From assembly GCF_014640175.1 (NCBI RefSeq), contig NZ_BMGL01000009.1:62001-126000 (forward strand): a stretch of DNA of 64,000 bases, given 5' to 3'. Shown here piece by piece: positions 47,317-55,848 of this stretch; the stretch's first letter is position 1, and each line of letters starts with the position of its first letter. Origin of the DNA: Psychroflexus salis. Lineage in GTDB: Bacteria; Bacteroidota; Bacteroidia; Flavobacteriales; Flavobacteriaceae. The position numbers were made by a program, and so were the translations under genes. The notes under the pieces are model-generated. The model was not told the DNA's origin and did not search any database. It saw only the letters and a program-made list of their open reading frames with translations.

Positions 47317-48576
47317 ATGTTTCAGAAAACGCTCTGTATTTTTTTGATTTTTATGGCTATAAGTGTAAAAGCTTCATTTGTGCTTTTACCGATGGATGCC
47401 AAATCGCAAAAAGACCATTTAAAAGCTTACGGAATTACTTACTGGAGTCTCGATCGGGGACAAAAAGTGCAATGGCTACTCAACTATAAGGGAGGTAGCT
47501 TTTTAATTCCAGATTCAGAAAAATTAAGAAAAGAGTGTACCATTCGCGGAGTAAGTTATGAGGTAATTAGCAACGCAAAAGCAAATAGCATTTTAGAATC
47601 TATCGAAAGTCCATCGGTTAATCAAGAATCGGTAACTTTAGAAAAAGCGCCTCGCATTGCTGTTTACACTCCAGATGGAAACGCTCCGTGGGATGATGCC
47701 GTTACTTTAGTACTTACTTATGCCGAAATTCCTTACGATAAAGTATACGACAAAGAAGTTTTAAACGATGAGTTGCTGCTGTATGATTGGTTGCACTTAC
47801 ACCATGAAGATTTTACAGGTCAATATGGAAAATTTTATCGTGCTTACCGCGCAACCCCTTGGTATATTGAAGAAAAAAAGCAAGCTGAAAACTTAGCAAC
47901 AAGCTTAGGTTTTGATAAAGTTTCGAAATCGAAATTAGCAGTAGCCCAAAAAATTAGAGACTATGTAGTAGGTGGCGGATTTATGTTTGCCATGTGTAGC
48001 GCAACCGATTCTTTTGATATTGCACTTTCTGCTTACCTAACCGATATTTGTGAACCCATGTTCGATGGCGATGCAAGCGAACCTGGTTATCAAAACAAAC
48101 TAGATTTTGGACAAACTTTTGCTTTTAAAGATTATACATTGGTAAAAGACCCTAATACTTACGAATTTTCTTCTATAGACATGACCGAAAAAAGGAATAT
48201 TCCAAAAGAAAAGGATTATTTCACCTTAATGGATTTTTCAGCCAAATGGGATCCTATTCCAAGTATGCTTAATCAAAATCACACTGCTATTGTAAAAGGT
48301 TTTATGGGACAAACTACAAGTTTTGAACCTAGCCAAATTAAATCGAATGTACTTATCTTAGGTGAAAATAAAGTAAATGGAGAAGCAAGGTATATTCATG
48401 GAATTAAAGGAAAAGGCTTCTTTACTTTTTATGGTGGACATGACCCAGAAGATTACCAGCATCGAGTTGGGGACCCAAAAACAGAATTGGAATTGCATCC
48501 TACATCGCCAGGATATAGGCTCATTTTAAATAATATTTTGTTTCCAGCAGCCGAAAAAGAAAAGCAGAAAACTTAA
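47317..48576 (+). CDS. Secreted protein of the 'asparagine synthetase B'-named family, role unclear
   Basis: The 419-residue protein has a signal peptide to about SVKAS. Flavobacterial homologues are, from memory, often labelled asparagine synthetase B, but no glutaminase or AsnB ATP-pyrophosphatase motif (SGGLDS) is seen and it is exported, so the name is unsupported. The segments IAVYTPDGNAPWDDAVTLVLTY and GGGFMFAMCSATDSFDIAL suggest a Rossmann-like or GATase1/ThuA-like fold. The end has HGIKGKGFFTFYGGHDPED. No catalytic residues can be assigned. It follows dnaB by 75 bases with its own possible promoter. Confidence 0.8.
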   Translation: MFQKTLCIFLIFMAISVKASFVLLPMDAKSQKDHLKAYGITYWSLDRGQKVQWLLNYKGGSFLIPDSEKLRKECTIRGVSYEVISNAKANSILESIESPSVNQESVTLEKAPRIAVYTPDGNAPWDDAVTLVLTYAEIPYDKVYDKEVLNDELLLYDWLHLHHEDFTGQYGKFYRAYRATPWYIEEKKQAENLATSLGFDKVSKSKLAVAQKIRDYVVGGGFMFAMCSATDSFDIALSAYLTDICEPMFDGDASEPGYQNKLDFGQTFAFKDYTLVKDPNTYEFSSIDMTEKRNIPKEKDYFTLMDFSAKWDPIPSMLNQNHTAIVKGFMGQTTSFEPSQIKSNVLILGENKVNGEARYIHGIKGKGFFTFYGGHDPEDYQHRVGDPKTELELHPTSPGYRLILNNILFPAAEKEKQKT

Positions 48577-48583
48577 AGTTTAA

Positions 48584-49348
48584 TTATTTGAAAATTTTCT
48601 TTTTACGCAGTTCAAAATTTTGCCCTAAATACACTTTTCTTACCATTTCATCTTCAGCGAGTTCTTCAGGCTTTCCGTGTTTCAAAATTTTACCTTCGAA
48701 CATTAAGTAAGTTCTGTCTGTAATAGCGAGTGTTTCTTGCACGTTATGATCGGTTATTAAAATACCGATGTTTTTATCCTTCAATTGCGCAACAATTTTT
48801 TGAATGTCTTCAACCGCTACAGGATCTACTCCTGCAAAAGGTTCATCTAATAAAATAAAATTCGGATCGGTAGCTAATGCTCGGGCAATTTCAGTTCGTC
48901 TACGTTCGCCACCCGATAACAAATCGCCACGGTTATTACGAATATGTCCTAATCCAAATTCTTCAATTAAACTTTCCATTTTGAATTGACGTTCTTTTTT
49001 ACTCAATTTGGTGAGCTCCAATACACTCATAATATTTTCTTCGATGCTCAATTTTCTAAAAATTGATGCTTCTTGTGCCAAATAACCAATTCCATTTTGA
49101 GCCCTTTTGTACATCGGAAATTTGGTAATTTGCGTTTCATTTAAATGAATACTTCCACGAGTAGGTTTTACCAAACCAACAATCATGTAGAATGATGTGG
49201 TTTTACCAGCTCCGTTTGGCCCCAGCAAACCAACAATTTCTCCTTGGTTTACTTCTAAAGAAACGCCTTTTACTACAGGAACACCTTTGTATTCCTTTAC
49301 TAAATTTTCTGCGCGTAAGGTAATTGGATTTTTAGGCATTGGTTCCAT
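48584..49348 (-). CDS. lptB: LPS export ABC transporter ATP-binding protein
   Basis: A 254-residue ABC ATPase that powers LPS extraction with LptF/LptG. Walker A GPNGAGKTTS at about 39-48, the signature LSGGERRRTEIARAL at about 143-157 and the Walker B FILLDEPFAGVDP with the following H-loop are intact; the ERRR version of the signature is typical of LptB. The first codons overlap the AhpD-like gene by 17 bases. Confidence 0.96.
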   Translation of the reverse strand: MEPMPKNPITLRAENLVKEYKGVPVVKGVSLEVNQGEIVGLLGPNGAGKTTSFYMIVGLVKPTRGSIHLNETQITKFPMYKRAQNGIGYLAQEASIFRKLSIEENIMSVLELTKLSKKERQFKMESLIEEFGLGHIRNNRGDLLSGGERRRTEIARALATDPNFILLDEPFAGVDPVAVEDIQKIVAQLKDKNIGILITDHNVQETLAITDRTYLMFEGKILKHGKPEELAEDEMVRKVYLGQNFELRKKKIFK

Positions 49349-49691
49349 ATTTTTCTTCTACTGCATCCCAGTATTCGTAAGCTCTTCGTAAGTGCGGAAT
49401 AACAATTGTTCCACCAACTAAAGTACCAATACTTAATGCTTCAACAACTTGTGCTTTAGTAAAACCCATTTTATGAGAAGACTCTAAGTGGTATTTTACA
49501 CAATCGTCGCAACGTAAAACTAGAGAAGCAACTAAGCCTAATAATTCTTTAGTTTTTTTATCTAATGCACCTTCAGCAAAAGAGTTGGTATCTAAATTAA
49601 AAATCCGTTTTAAGACTTTGTTATTATCATTAATAATCCTGTCGTTCATCCTAGCTCGGTAGGCTTCAAACTCATCTACTAAATCCTTCAT
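49332..49691 (-). CDS. Carboxymuconolactone decarboxylase/AhpD-like protein
   Basis: The 119-residue protein has the AhpD-like motif CDDCVKYHLESSHKMG (about 57-72), where the two cysteines and the following His are the redox or catalytic centre. The C-terminal EALSIGTLVGGT is also typical. Cytoplasmic peroxide defence is the likely role, but many family members are uncharacterised. It sits between tatC and lptB in a minus-strand operon, abutting tatC without a gap. Confidence 0.85.
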   Translation of the reverse strand: MKDLVDEFEAYRARMNDRIINDNNKVLKRIFNLDTNSFAEGALDKKTKELLGLVASLVLRCDDCVKYHLESSHKMGFTKAQVVEALSIGTLVGGTIVIPHLRRAYEYWDAVEEKYGTNA

Positions 49692-50513
49692 CTATGTTTT
49701 TCTTTTTTCTTTTTTTACTACTGCTTTCGAAATAAAAATACTTATTTCATATAATATCACAACGGGGATGGTTACAATTATTTGGCTAGCCACATCGGGT
49801 GGTGTTATTATTGCCGACAAAATTAGAATTAAAACAATAGAATATTTCCTATTATTTCTTAAAAATTCTGGAGTAACTAAACCAATTTTAGATAAAAAGT
49901 AAATAATAATCGGCAATTCGAATATTAAACCACAAGCCAAAACACAGGCACGGACTAAACCGATATAACTGCTTAAATCGAAATCGTTAAAGACTTCATT
50001 ACTTACTTGGTAACTTCCTAAAAAATTAATTGACAAAGGTGTAATTATATAGTAACCAAACAAAACACCTAAAAAGAATAATAAAGATGTAGCAAAAATA
50101 AACCAACGCGAGTTTTTACGTTCGTTTTCATATAAACCTGGAGATAAAAACAACCAAAATTGATAAATTACATATGGAAAAGCTACTATAAAACCAGCTG
50201 TAATCGATGTCCAAATGTGTGCGCTAAATTGTCCTGCCATAACTCTACTCTGAATACGGAATGGCATTTCAGTAAAACAGAAACTCTCGTCTAAACCTAA
50301 ATATTTAGAAAGATTACAAAAAATTTCGTAGGTGAAAAAATCTACTTTTTTAGGACCAAATAAAATTACGTCAAAAATAAATCCCTTAGCTAAAAAAGCT
50401 AAACTTGCTGCAATTAAAATGGCTAAAGTAGAACGTATTAGATGCCATCTTAAATCTTCAAGATGGTCTAAAAAGGACATTTCGTTTACGTTTTTGCGTT
50501 GTTTTTTAGCCAT
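49692..50513 (-). CDS. tatC: Twin-arginine translocase subunit TatC
   Basis: TatC is the receptor of the Tat system, which moves folded proteins with twin-arginine signals across the inner membrane. The 273-residue protein has six membrane helices and the conserved N-terminal MSFLDHLEDLRWHLI (about 12-26). tatA is not adjacent. It starts directly after the kdsD-like gene and abuts the AhpD-like gene. Confidence 0.96.
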   Translation of the reverse strand: MAKKQRKNVNEMSFLDHLEDLRWHLIRSTLAILIAASLAFLAKGFIFDVILFGPKKVDFFTYEIFCNLSKYLGLDESFCFTEMPFRIQSRVMAGQFSAHIWTSITAGFIVAFPYVIYQFWLFLSPGLYENERKNSRWFIFATSLLFFLGVLFGYYIITPLSINFLGSYQVSNEVFNDFDLSSYIGLVRACVLACGLIFELPIIIYFLSKIGLVTPEFLRNNRKYSIVLILILSAIITPPDVASQIIVTIPVVILYEISIFISKAVVKKEKRKT

Positions 50514-51494
50514 TTATAGTATTCCTTCTTTAATAAGGTCGTGTAAGTGAACAACACCCGCATAAACTCCTTCATCTTCTACTAAAACCTGAGAAATATC
50601 GTTTTGCTCTAAAACTTCTAAAGCTTTTACTGCTAAGGCAGAATTGGCAATAGTTTTAGGATTTTCACTCATGATATCTTTAGCGGTTAAATGAGTAAAA
50701 TTATCGTTGGTAGAAAGCATTCGCCTTATATCGCCATCAGTAATAATACCAATAATTTTATCATTCTCTAAAACAGCTGTCGCACCTAATCTATTTTCTG
50801 AAATAACCACAATTACTTCTTTAATATTGGCATTAGGCGAAACTTTTGGTTTCATATTATTAATGGTAATATCGCTTACCTTTAAGTATAAGGTTTTACC
50901 TAAAGCTCCTCCAGGATGATACTTAGCAAAGTCTTTACTCGAAAAGCCACGCATTTTTAACAGACTAACCGCCAACGCATCGCCCATTACTAATTGAGCA
51001 GTTGTACTGGTGGTTGGTGCTAAATTATTAGGGCAAGCTTCTTTATTTACGTACGAGTTGAGAACATAATTGGCTTGTTTCCCCAAGTACGAATCTACAT
51101 TGCCCGTAATGGCAATTAATGTATTTTTAAAATTCTTAATTAATGGAACCAAGACTTTAATCTCTGGCGTATTCCCACTTTTCGATATGCAAATAACCAC
51201 ATCATCTTTTAAAATACTGCCTAAATCGCCATGAATGGCATCGGCAGCATGCATAAAAATAGCAGGAGTTCCTGTAGAATTTAAGGTAGCAACAATTTTA
51301 TTAGCTATAATCGCGCTTTTACCAATACCGGTAATAATAACTCTACCTTTAGAATTATAAATTTGGTGTACAACTTCGCTAAAATCAGTAGTTAACAAAT
51401 CGGCAAGTCCTTTTATGGAATTGGATTGGGTAAAAATTGTATCTTTGGCTAAGTCAAGAATTTCATCGGAAGTCATATTAGATGAATTTAGCAT
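50514..51494 (-). CDS. kdsD: KpsF/GutQ-family arabinose-5-phosphate isomerase
   Basis: This enzyme makes D-arabinose-5-phosphate, the precursor of Kdo in the LPS core. The SIS domain (about 45-175) carries TGIGKSAIIANKIVATLNSTGTPA and HAADAIHGDLG; two CBS domains follow (about 210-265 and 275-326). The 326-residue length is normal. With lptB in the same operon it points to LPS synthesis and export. A start at residue 7 (MTSDEIL) is also possible. Confidence 0.93.
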   Translation of the reverse strand: MLNSSNMTSDEILDLAKDTIFTQSNSIKGLADLLTTDFSEVVHQIYNSKGRVIITGIGKSAIIANKIVATLNSTGTPAIFMHAADAIHGDLGSILKDDVVICISKSGNTPEIKVLVPLIKNFKNTLIAITGNVDSYLGKQANYVLNSYVNKEACPNNLAPTTSTTAQLVMGDALAVSLLKMRGFSSKDFAKYHPGGALGKTLYLKVSDITINNMKPKVSPNANIKEVIVVISENRLGATAVLENDKIIGIITDGDIRRMLSTNDNFTHLTAKDIMSENPKTIANSALAVKALEVLEQNDISQVLVEDEGVYAGVVHLHDLIKEGIL

Positions 51495-51529
51495 TTGTAG
51501 TTTTAAATAAATACGTATCTTTAAAAATG

Positions 51530-51537
51530 CAAATGTA
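51530..51537 (-). promoter_or_regulatory. Possible -7 box of the kdsD-tatC-lptB operon
   Basis: On the minus strand TACATTTG matches TAnnTTTG and lies 35 bases before the kdsD-like ATG (51494). The recQ gene diverges from the same 68-base gap. No -33 element is clear. Confidence 0.4.
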
Positions 51538-51562
51538 GTTAAAACAAAATAGTATTATAAAA

Positions 51563-53746
51563 TTGTCAGAACTCAATTTACACAAGGAATTGAAAAAGTT
51601 TTTTGGATTTGATGAATTCAAAGGACTTCAAGAAGAAGTAATAAAAAGTATTATTGCTGGTCAGGATTCATTCGTAATTATGCCTACTGGTGGCGGAAAA
51701 TCACTTTGTTACCAACTGCCTGCATTAATTCAAGACGGTACGGCTATTGTCGTTTCGCCATTAATTGCTTTAATGAAGAACCAAGTAGATGCTATTGAAG
51801 CGCTATCCGACCAAAATGGTGTGGCTCATGTGCTCAATTCTTCGCTTAACAAAACCCAAGTTAGGCAGGTAAAAAGCGATATCGAAAATGGAATCACCAA
51901 ACTTTTATATGTAGCACCAGAATCGCTAACAAAAGAAGAATACGTTGACTTTTTAAAGCAGCAAACCATCTCTTTTTTAGCCATCGACGAAGCGCATTGT
52001 ATATCAGAATGGGGACACGACTTTAGGCCTGAATACCGAAATTTACGTAAAATAATAGGGCGAATTGGAGATAATATCCCAATTATTGGTCTTACAGCAA
52101 CAGCTACTCCAAAAGTGCAGGAAGATATTATTAAAAACTTGGGAATGCAAAACCCCAATACGTTTAAAGCATCTTTTAATCGACCTAACTTATATTATGA
52201 AATTAGGCCCAAAACAGCTAATGTAGATGCCGACATTATCAAATTTGTAAAACAAAACCAAGGTAAAAGCGGCATTATTTATTGCTTGAGCCGAAAACGA
52301 GTAGAACAACTTTCGCAAACTTTACAAGTAAATGGTGTAAACGCCATTCCCTATCACGCTGGTTTAGATGCAAAAACCCGTGCAAAACATCAAGACATGT
52401 TTTTAATGGAAGATGCAGAAGTTGTAGTAGCTACGATTGCTTTTGGTATGGGAATTGACAAACCCGACGTGCGTTTTGTAATTCATAACGATATTCCTAA
52501 AAGTATCGAATCGTACTACCAAGAAACGGGTCGCGCTGGTCGTGATGGTGGCGAAGGCCATTGCCTGGCTTTTTACAGTTATAAGGATGTAGAAAAGTTA
52601 GAGAAATTTATGAGCGGCAAACCTGTTGCCGAACAAGAAATTGGTCATGCCCTACTCCAAGAAATCGTTGCTTTTGCAGAAAGTAGTATCTCTAGACGAA
52701 AATTCATCTTACATTATTTTGGTGAAGAATTTGATAATAAAACTGGAGATGGCGGCGATATGGACGATAATATTCGCTATCCAAAAAAACAAAAAGAAGC
52801 TAAAGACGATGTAGCCTTGTTGATACAAACCGTAATTGAAACTGGCGAAATTTATAAAACCAAGGATTTGGTAAGCACTTTAATCGGCAAAACCAACGCG
52901 CTAATTAAATCGCATAAAACCGACGAAAAACCGATTTTTGGAAAAGGAAGCCATCAACCCAAAACCTATTGGATGGCATTGAGCAGACAAGTAATTGTGG
53001 CTGGTTTATTAAAAAAAGAAATTGAAACCTACGGTGTGGTTTATGTTACCGAAGAAGGAAAAAACTACCTAAAAAAACCTACTTCATTTTTAATGGCAGA
53101 AGATCACGATTTTTCTGATACTAGCGGCGAGCCAGCTCGAAAAACAGCAGTTACTACCGATGAGCAATTGCTTAAAATGCTAAAATCGTTGCGTAAACAA
53201 GTGGCCAAACAAAAAGAAGTGCCGCCATTTGTAGTTTTCCAAGACCCATCTCTAGAAGATATGGCGCTAAAATACCCAATAACAATGGATGAGCTAGTCA
53301 ATATTCATGGTGTTGGCGAAGGAAAAGCGAAAAAATTTGGTAAAAAATTCATCGATTTAATCAGTAATTATGTTGAAGAAAACGACATTTTTAGACCAGA
53401 AGATATGGTGGTTAAATCTACAGGTGCCAATTCGAGTAATAAATTATACATTATTCAAAATGTAGACCGAAAACTTCCTTTACCTGATATTGCAAGTGGA
53501 AAAGGAATGAACATGACCGATTTTATTGAAGAATTGGAAGCTATTGTATACAGCGGAACAAAACTCAACATCAATTATTGGATTGATGAAATTTTAGATG
53601 AAGAACAACAAGAAGAAATACACGAGTACTTTTTAGAAGCCGAAAGCGATAGCATTAACAATGCTATTGAAGAATTTGACGGTGATTACGAAGAAGAAGA
53701 ACTCAGACTCTACCGACTAAAATTTATTAGTGAAGTCGCTAATTAA
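51563..53746 (+). CDS. recQ: RecQ-family ATP-dependent DNA helicase lacking zinc cysteines
   Basis: The 727-residue 3'-5' helicase starts at TTG (51563), giving [10 protein letters not shown]; no ATG is closer. Motif I PTGGGKS is at 41-47, DEAH at 142-145, and [10 protein letters not shown] at 320-329. After the second RecA domain, E. coli RecQ binds zinc with four cysteines (TCRR and CGNCDIC). Here they read [15 protein letters not shown] (S377) and [12 protein letters not shown] (about 392-403), with no cysteine. An HRDC-like domain follows (about 550-610, [11 protein letters not shown]) plus an acidic tail. The length exceeds E. coli RecQ (609). Confidence 0.95.
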   Translation: MSELNLHKELKKFFGFDEFKGLQEEVIKSIIAGQDSFVIMPTGGGKSLCYQLPALIQDGTAIVVSPLIALMKNQVDAIEALSDQNGVAHVLNSSLNKTQVRQVKSDIENGITKLLYVAPESLTKEEYVDFLKQQTISFLAIDEAHCISEWGHDFRPEYRNLRKIIGRIGDNIPIIGLTATATPKVQEDIIKNLGMQNPNTFKASFNRPNLYYEIRPKTANVDADIIKFVKQNQGKSGIIYCLSRKRVEQLSQTLQVNGVNAIPYHAGLDAKTRAKHQDMFLMEDAEVVVATIAFGMGIDKPDVRFVIHNDIPKSIESYYQETGRAGRDGGEGHCLAFYSYKDVEKLEKFMSGKPVAEQEIGHALLQEIVAFAESSISRRKFILHYFGEEFDNKTGDGGDMDDNIRYPKKQKEAKDDVALLIQTVIETGEIYKTKDLVSTLIGKTNALIKSHKTDEKPIFGKGSHQPKTYWMALSRQVIVAGLLKKEIETYGVVYVTEEGKNYLKKPTSFLMAEDHDFSDTSGEPARKTAVTTDEQLLKMLKSLRKQVAKQKEVPPFVVFQDPSLEDMALKYPITMDELVNIHGVGEGKAKKFGKKFIDLISNYVEENDIFRPEDMVVKSTGANSSNKLYIIQNVDRKLPLPDIASGKGMNMTDFIEELEAIVYSGTKLNINYWIDEILDEEQQEEIHEYFLEAESDSINNAIEEFDGDYEEEELRLYRLKFISEVAN

Positions 53747-53752
53747 AAATAT

Positions 53753-53781
53753 AATCCCGCTTCCAAAAGCGGGATTTTTTT
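53753..53781 (+). terminator. Terminator after recQ
   Basis: AATCCCGCTT (53753-53762) pairs with AAGCGGGATT (53767-53776) in a 10-base stem with a CCAA loop, followed by a T-run. It is a strong rho-independent terminator seven bases after the recQ stop and may also serve the small minus-strand gene ending at 53808. Confidence 0.92.
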
Positions 53782-53807
53782 ATCTCAATTTATTTAGTAA
53801 ATACTTA

Positions 53808-54020
53808 TTACTTGTCCTTCTGCTTTTCTTGTTCAGCTGTTGATTTATACTGAAAAATCAACACTAATAAGACTAACAAAGAAACGGAAAAACCTTGTAA
53901 TGATTTCCATTCAAAAGTTCCATCAAATAGCTTAAACCATTCCATTTGAAACGCATTGTAAATTAATCTACCAATTAATAGAATTAATAAAGCAACATGT
54001 AATTTTTTAGGAATTTTCAT
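53808..54020 (-). CDS. Small two-helix membrane protein, function unknown
   Basis: Starting at ATG 54020 the product is 70 residues with two hydrophobic segments (about 5-20 and 43-57) and a Lys/Glu-rich tail. Another ATG 12 bases upstream is possible. No family is recognised. It is oriented opposite to both neighbours, lying between the recQ terminator and the trp promoter. Confidence 0.5.
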   Translation of the reverse strand: MKIPKKLHVALLILLIGRLIYNAFQMEWFKLFDGTFEWKSLQGFSVSLLVLLVLIFQYKSTAEQEKQKDK

Positions 54021-54124
54021 AAAAAAAAGCATTAAAAATTATAGCCTAAGTTGATTCTAAAAAAAATAGGAAAGAAACCACTGTTTCCTTTTCCTTCAAC
54101 AAAACACAATTTTTTCAAATTCCA

Positions 54125-54155
54125 TTGTGGTATTTCAAAAAGGCAATTATATTTG
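54125..54155 (+). promoter_or_regulatory. Promoter of the trp operon
   Basis: TTG (54125-54127) is 20 bases before TATATTTG (54148-54155), an exact TAnnTTTG box. Initiation would fall about 4-6 bases after the box, so within two or three bases of the leader ATG at 54161. The spacing supports a promoter with a nearly leaderless first ORF. Confidence 0.68.
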
Positions 54156-54160
54156 TCATC

Positions 54161-54214
54161 ATGAAAATATTAAATAACAATTGGTGGTGGAGTAAATTAC
54201 GTCTCAGGTCGTGA
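54161..54214 (+). CDS. trpL: trp leader peptide with three consecutive Trp codons
   Basis: A 17-codon ORF reads MKILNNNWWWSKLRLRS with TGA at 54212-54214. Three TGG codons in a row (54182-54190) sense charged tRNA-Trp. It lies between the promoter and the attenuator hairpin and ends within the antiterminator arm, the classic arrangement. It is too short for ordinary ORF calling but composition and position make it convincing. Confidence 0.88.
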   Translation: MKILNNNWWWSKLRLRS

Positions 54215-54270
54215 TCCACATTCCTTTTATATAAACTCATAAAGGCTTGTCTCACGACAAGCCTTTTTTT
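54186..54270 (+). promoter_or_regulatory. trp attenuator: competing antiterminator and terminator
   Basis: The terminator is AAAGGCTTGT (54241-54250) paired with ACAAGCCTTT (54257-54266), then T-run. Its loop and right arm (TCACGAC, 54252-54258) can instead pair with GTCGTGA (54208-54214) at the leader stop codon: a 7-base antiterminator. The Trp-codon segment GTGGA (54187-54191) can pair with TCCAC (54215-54219), giving the 1:2 pause-type hairpin. Stalling at Trp codons would block the first pairing, favour antitermination and let trpE-A be made. Confidence 0.82.
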
Positions 54271-54283
54271 TATTAAACAATAT

Positions 54284-55684
54284 ATGAAGTATTTACTTAA
54301 AACTACCTACAAACAAATTTTGGCAGACACCATTACGCCCGTAAGTGTGTATTTAAAACTAAGGGATGTATTCCCTAATTCGCTTTTGTTAGAAAGTAGC
54401 GACTACCACGCCAACGACAATAGTTTTTCGTATATCTGCTGCAACCCTATCGCTTCATTTAAAGTAGAAAATGAAAAAATCACCCAAAAATTCCCCGATG
54501 GAAATCAGCATATGCAAGAAATCGATGAATCAACCAAAGTAGTAGAGCAAATTCAAAGCTTTACACAGCAATTTGAAACTGAAAAATTAGACTTCAAATT
54601 CATTCACAATGGTTTATTTGGCTTTACTTCTTTCGATGCAGTTCGTTATTTCGAAAGTGTACACATCTCCAAACGCAAAGAAGCTTTACAACTGCCCGAT
54701 ATGTACTACGCCGTTTATCAAAACATCATTGCTATTAATCATTTTAATAACGAAGCTTATGTGTTTAATCACAGTTACAATGGCGATTCAGCTTTAGAAC
54801 AAATCATTCAATTAATTGCCAACCAAAATGTAAACAGCTTCGATTTTAAATTAAAAAAAGAAGCCTTTTCCAACTTAACAGATACAGAATATTTAGAAAA
54901 TGTAGCCAAAGCCAAGCAGCATTGCCAACGTGGAGATGTATTTCAATTGGTGCTTTCACGTCGATTTTCACAAGCATTTCAAGGAGACGAATTCAATGTG
55001 TATAGGGCATTACGAAGCGTAAATCCAAGTCCATATTTATTTTATTTCGATTATGGCGATTTCAAAATTTTTGGTAGTTCGCCCGAAGCGCAAATCGTAA
55101 TTCAAGATCAAACAGCCGAAATTCATCCCATCGCTGGAACCTTTAAACGTACTGGAAACGATGAACAAGATGCTAAAGCCGCCAAAGCCTTAGCAACCGA
55201 TCCTAAAGAAAATGCCGAACACGTCATGTTAGTCGATTTGGCACGCAACGACCTCAGCCGAAACGCCAGTCAAGTAAAGGTAGAAACTTACCGCGAAATT
55301 CAATATTTTTCGCATGTTATTCATTTAGTAAGCAAAGTGGTTGCCCAAAAAAAATCAGATGTAGCGAGTATGCAATTAGTAGCCGATACTTTTCCAGCGG
55401 GAACACTTAGCGGAGCACCAAAACACAAAGCGCTTCAACTCATCGAAAAATACGAAAATGTAAATCGTGATGCCTATGGTGGCGCCATTGGCTTTATGGA
55501 TTTTAACGGTAATTTTAACCACGCCATCATTATCCGTAGCTTTGTAAGCAAGCACAAACACTTACATTACCAAGCCGGTGCTGGCATTGTTTCCAGTTCC
55601 AAACCCGAAGACGAATTACAGGAAGTATATAATAAACTTGGCGCATTAACCAAAGCCTTAAAACTCGCAGAACATGTATATTAA
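54284..55684 (+). CDS. trpE: Anthranilate synthase component I
   Basis: TrpE makes anthranilate from chorismate using ammonia delivered by TrpG. The 466-residue protein has the feedback-inhibition element LLLESSDY (34-41, binding Trp in the LLES loop), the chorismate-binding core with GSSPEAQIV, HPIAGT and DPKENAEHVMLVDLARNDL, and ends at GAGIVSSSKPEDELQE. Length is normal. It is the first structural gene, with its start 13 bases after the attenuator T-run. Confidence 0.97.
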   Translation: MKYLLKTTYKQILADTITPVSVYLKLRDVFPNSLLLESSDYHANDNSFSYICCNPIASFKVENEKITQKFPDGNQHMQEIDESTKVVEQIQSFTQQFETEKLDFKFIHNGLFGFTSFDAVRYFESVHISKRKEALQLPDMYYAVYQNIIAINHFNNEAYVFNHSYNGDSALEQIIQLIANQNVNSFDFKLKKEAFSNLTDTEYLENVAKAKQHCQRGDVFQLVLSRRFSQAFQGDEFNVYRALRSVNPSPYLFYFDYGDFKIFGSSPEAQIVIQDQTAEIHPIAGTFKRTGNDEQDAKAAKALATDPKENAEHVMLVDLARNDLSRNASQVKVETYREIQYFSHVIHLVSKVVAQKKSDVASMQLVADTFPAGTLSGAPKHKALQLIEKYENVNRDAYGGAIGFMDFNGNFNHAIIIRSFVSKHKHLHYQAGAGIVSSSKPEDELQEVYNKLGALTKALKLAEHVY

Positions 55685-55696
55685 TCTACTTTATAA

Positions 55697-55818
55697 TGGC
55701 GTTCCTTACCTAAAAAACCAAACTTCAAAGTTTGCTTTTATAGGTAAGGCAGGCTTTTCGCTATATCTTTTAAACCCAAAAGCCAGGTTTAAAAGGATGC
55801 CGCTGCAATCCTTAACGC
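55697..55818 (+). repeat. Structured dispersed repeat in the trpE-trpG gap
   Basis: The 122-base element has nested pairings. Outer GCGTT (55699-55703) matches AACGC (55814-55818). CCTTACCTA (55704-55712) pairs with TAGGTAAGG (55741-55749), enclosing CAAACTT/AAGTTTG (55719-55734). CTTTTAAACC (55767-55776) pairs with GGTTTAAAAG (55786-55795). Between the stems are the words GGCTTTTCGCTATATC and GGATGCCGCTGCAATCC. I recognise this cadence from intergenic elements of other Flavobacteriia, from memory only. It encodes nothing. Confidence 0.72.
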
Positions 55819-55848
55819 AAAATCCGTTTTCAAAATAAAAATTATACC

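Noticed and set aside
55685-55848. Possible small gene in the trpE-trpG gap
   Set aside because: No open frame of useful length with a start codon; the region is dominated by paired arms, so it is better explained as a structured repeat.
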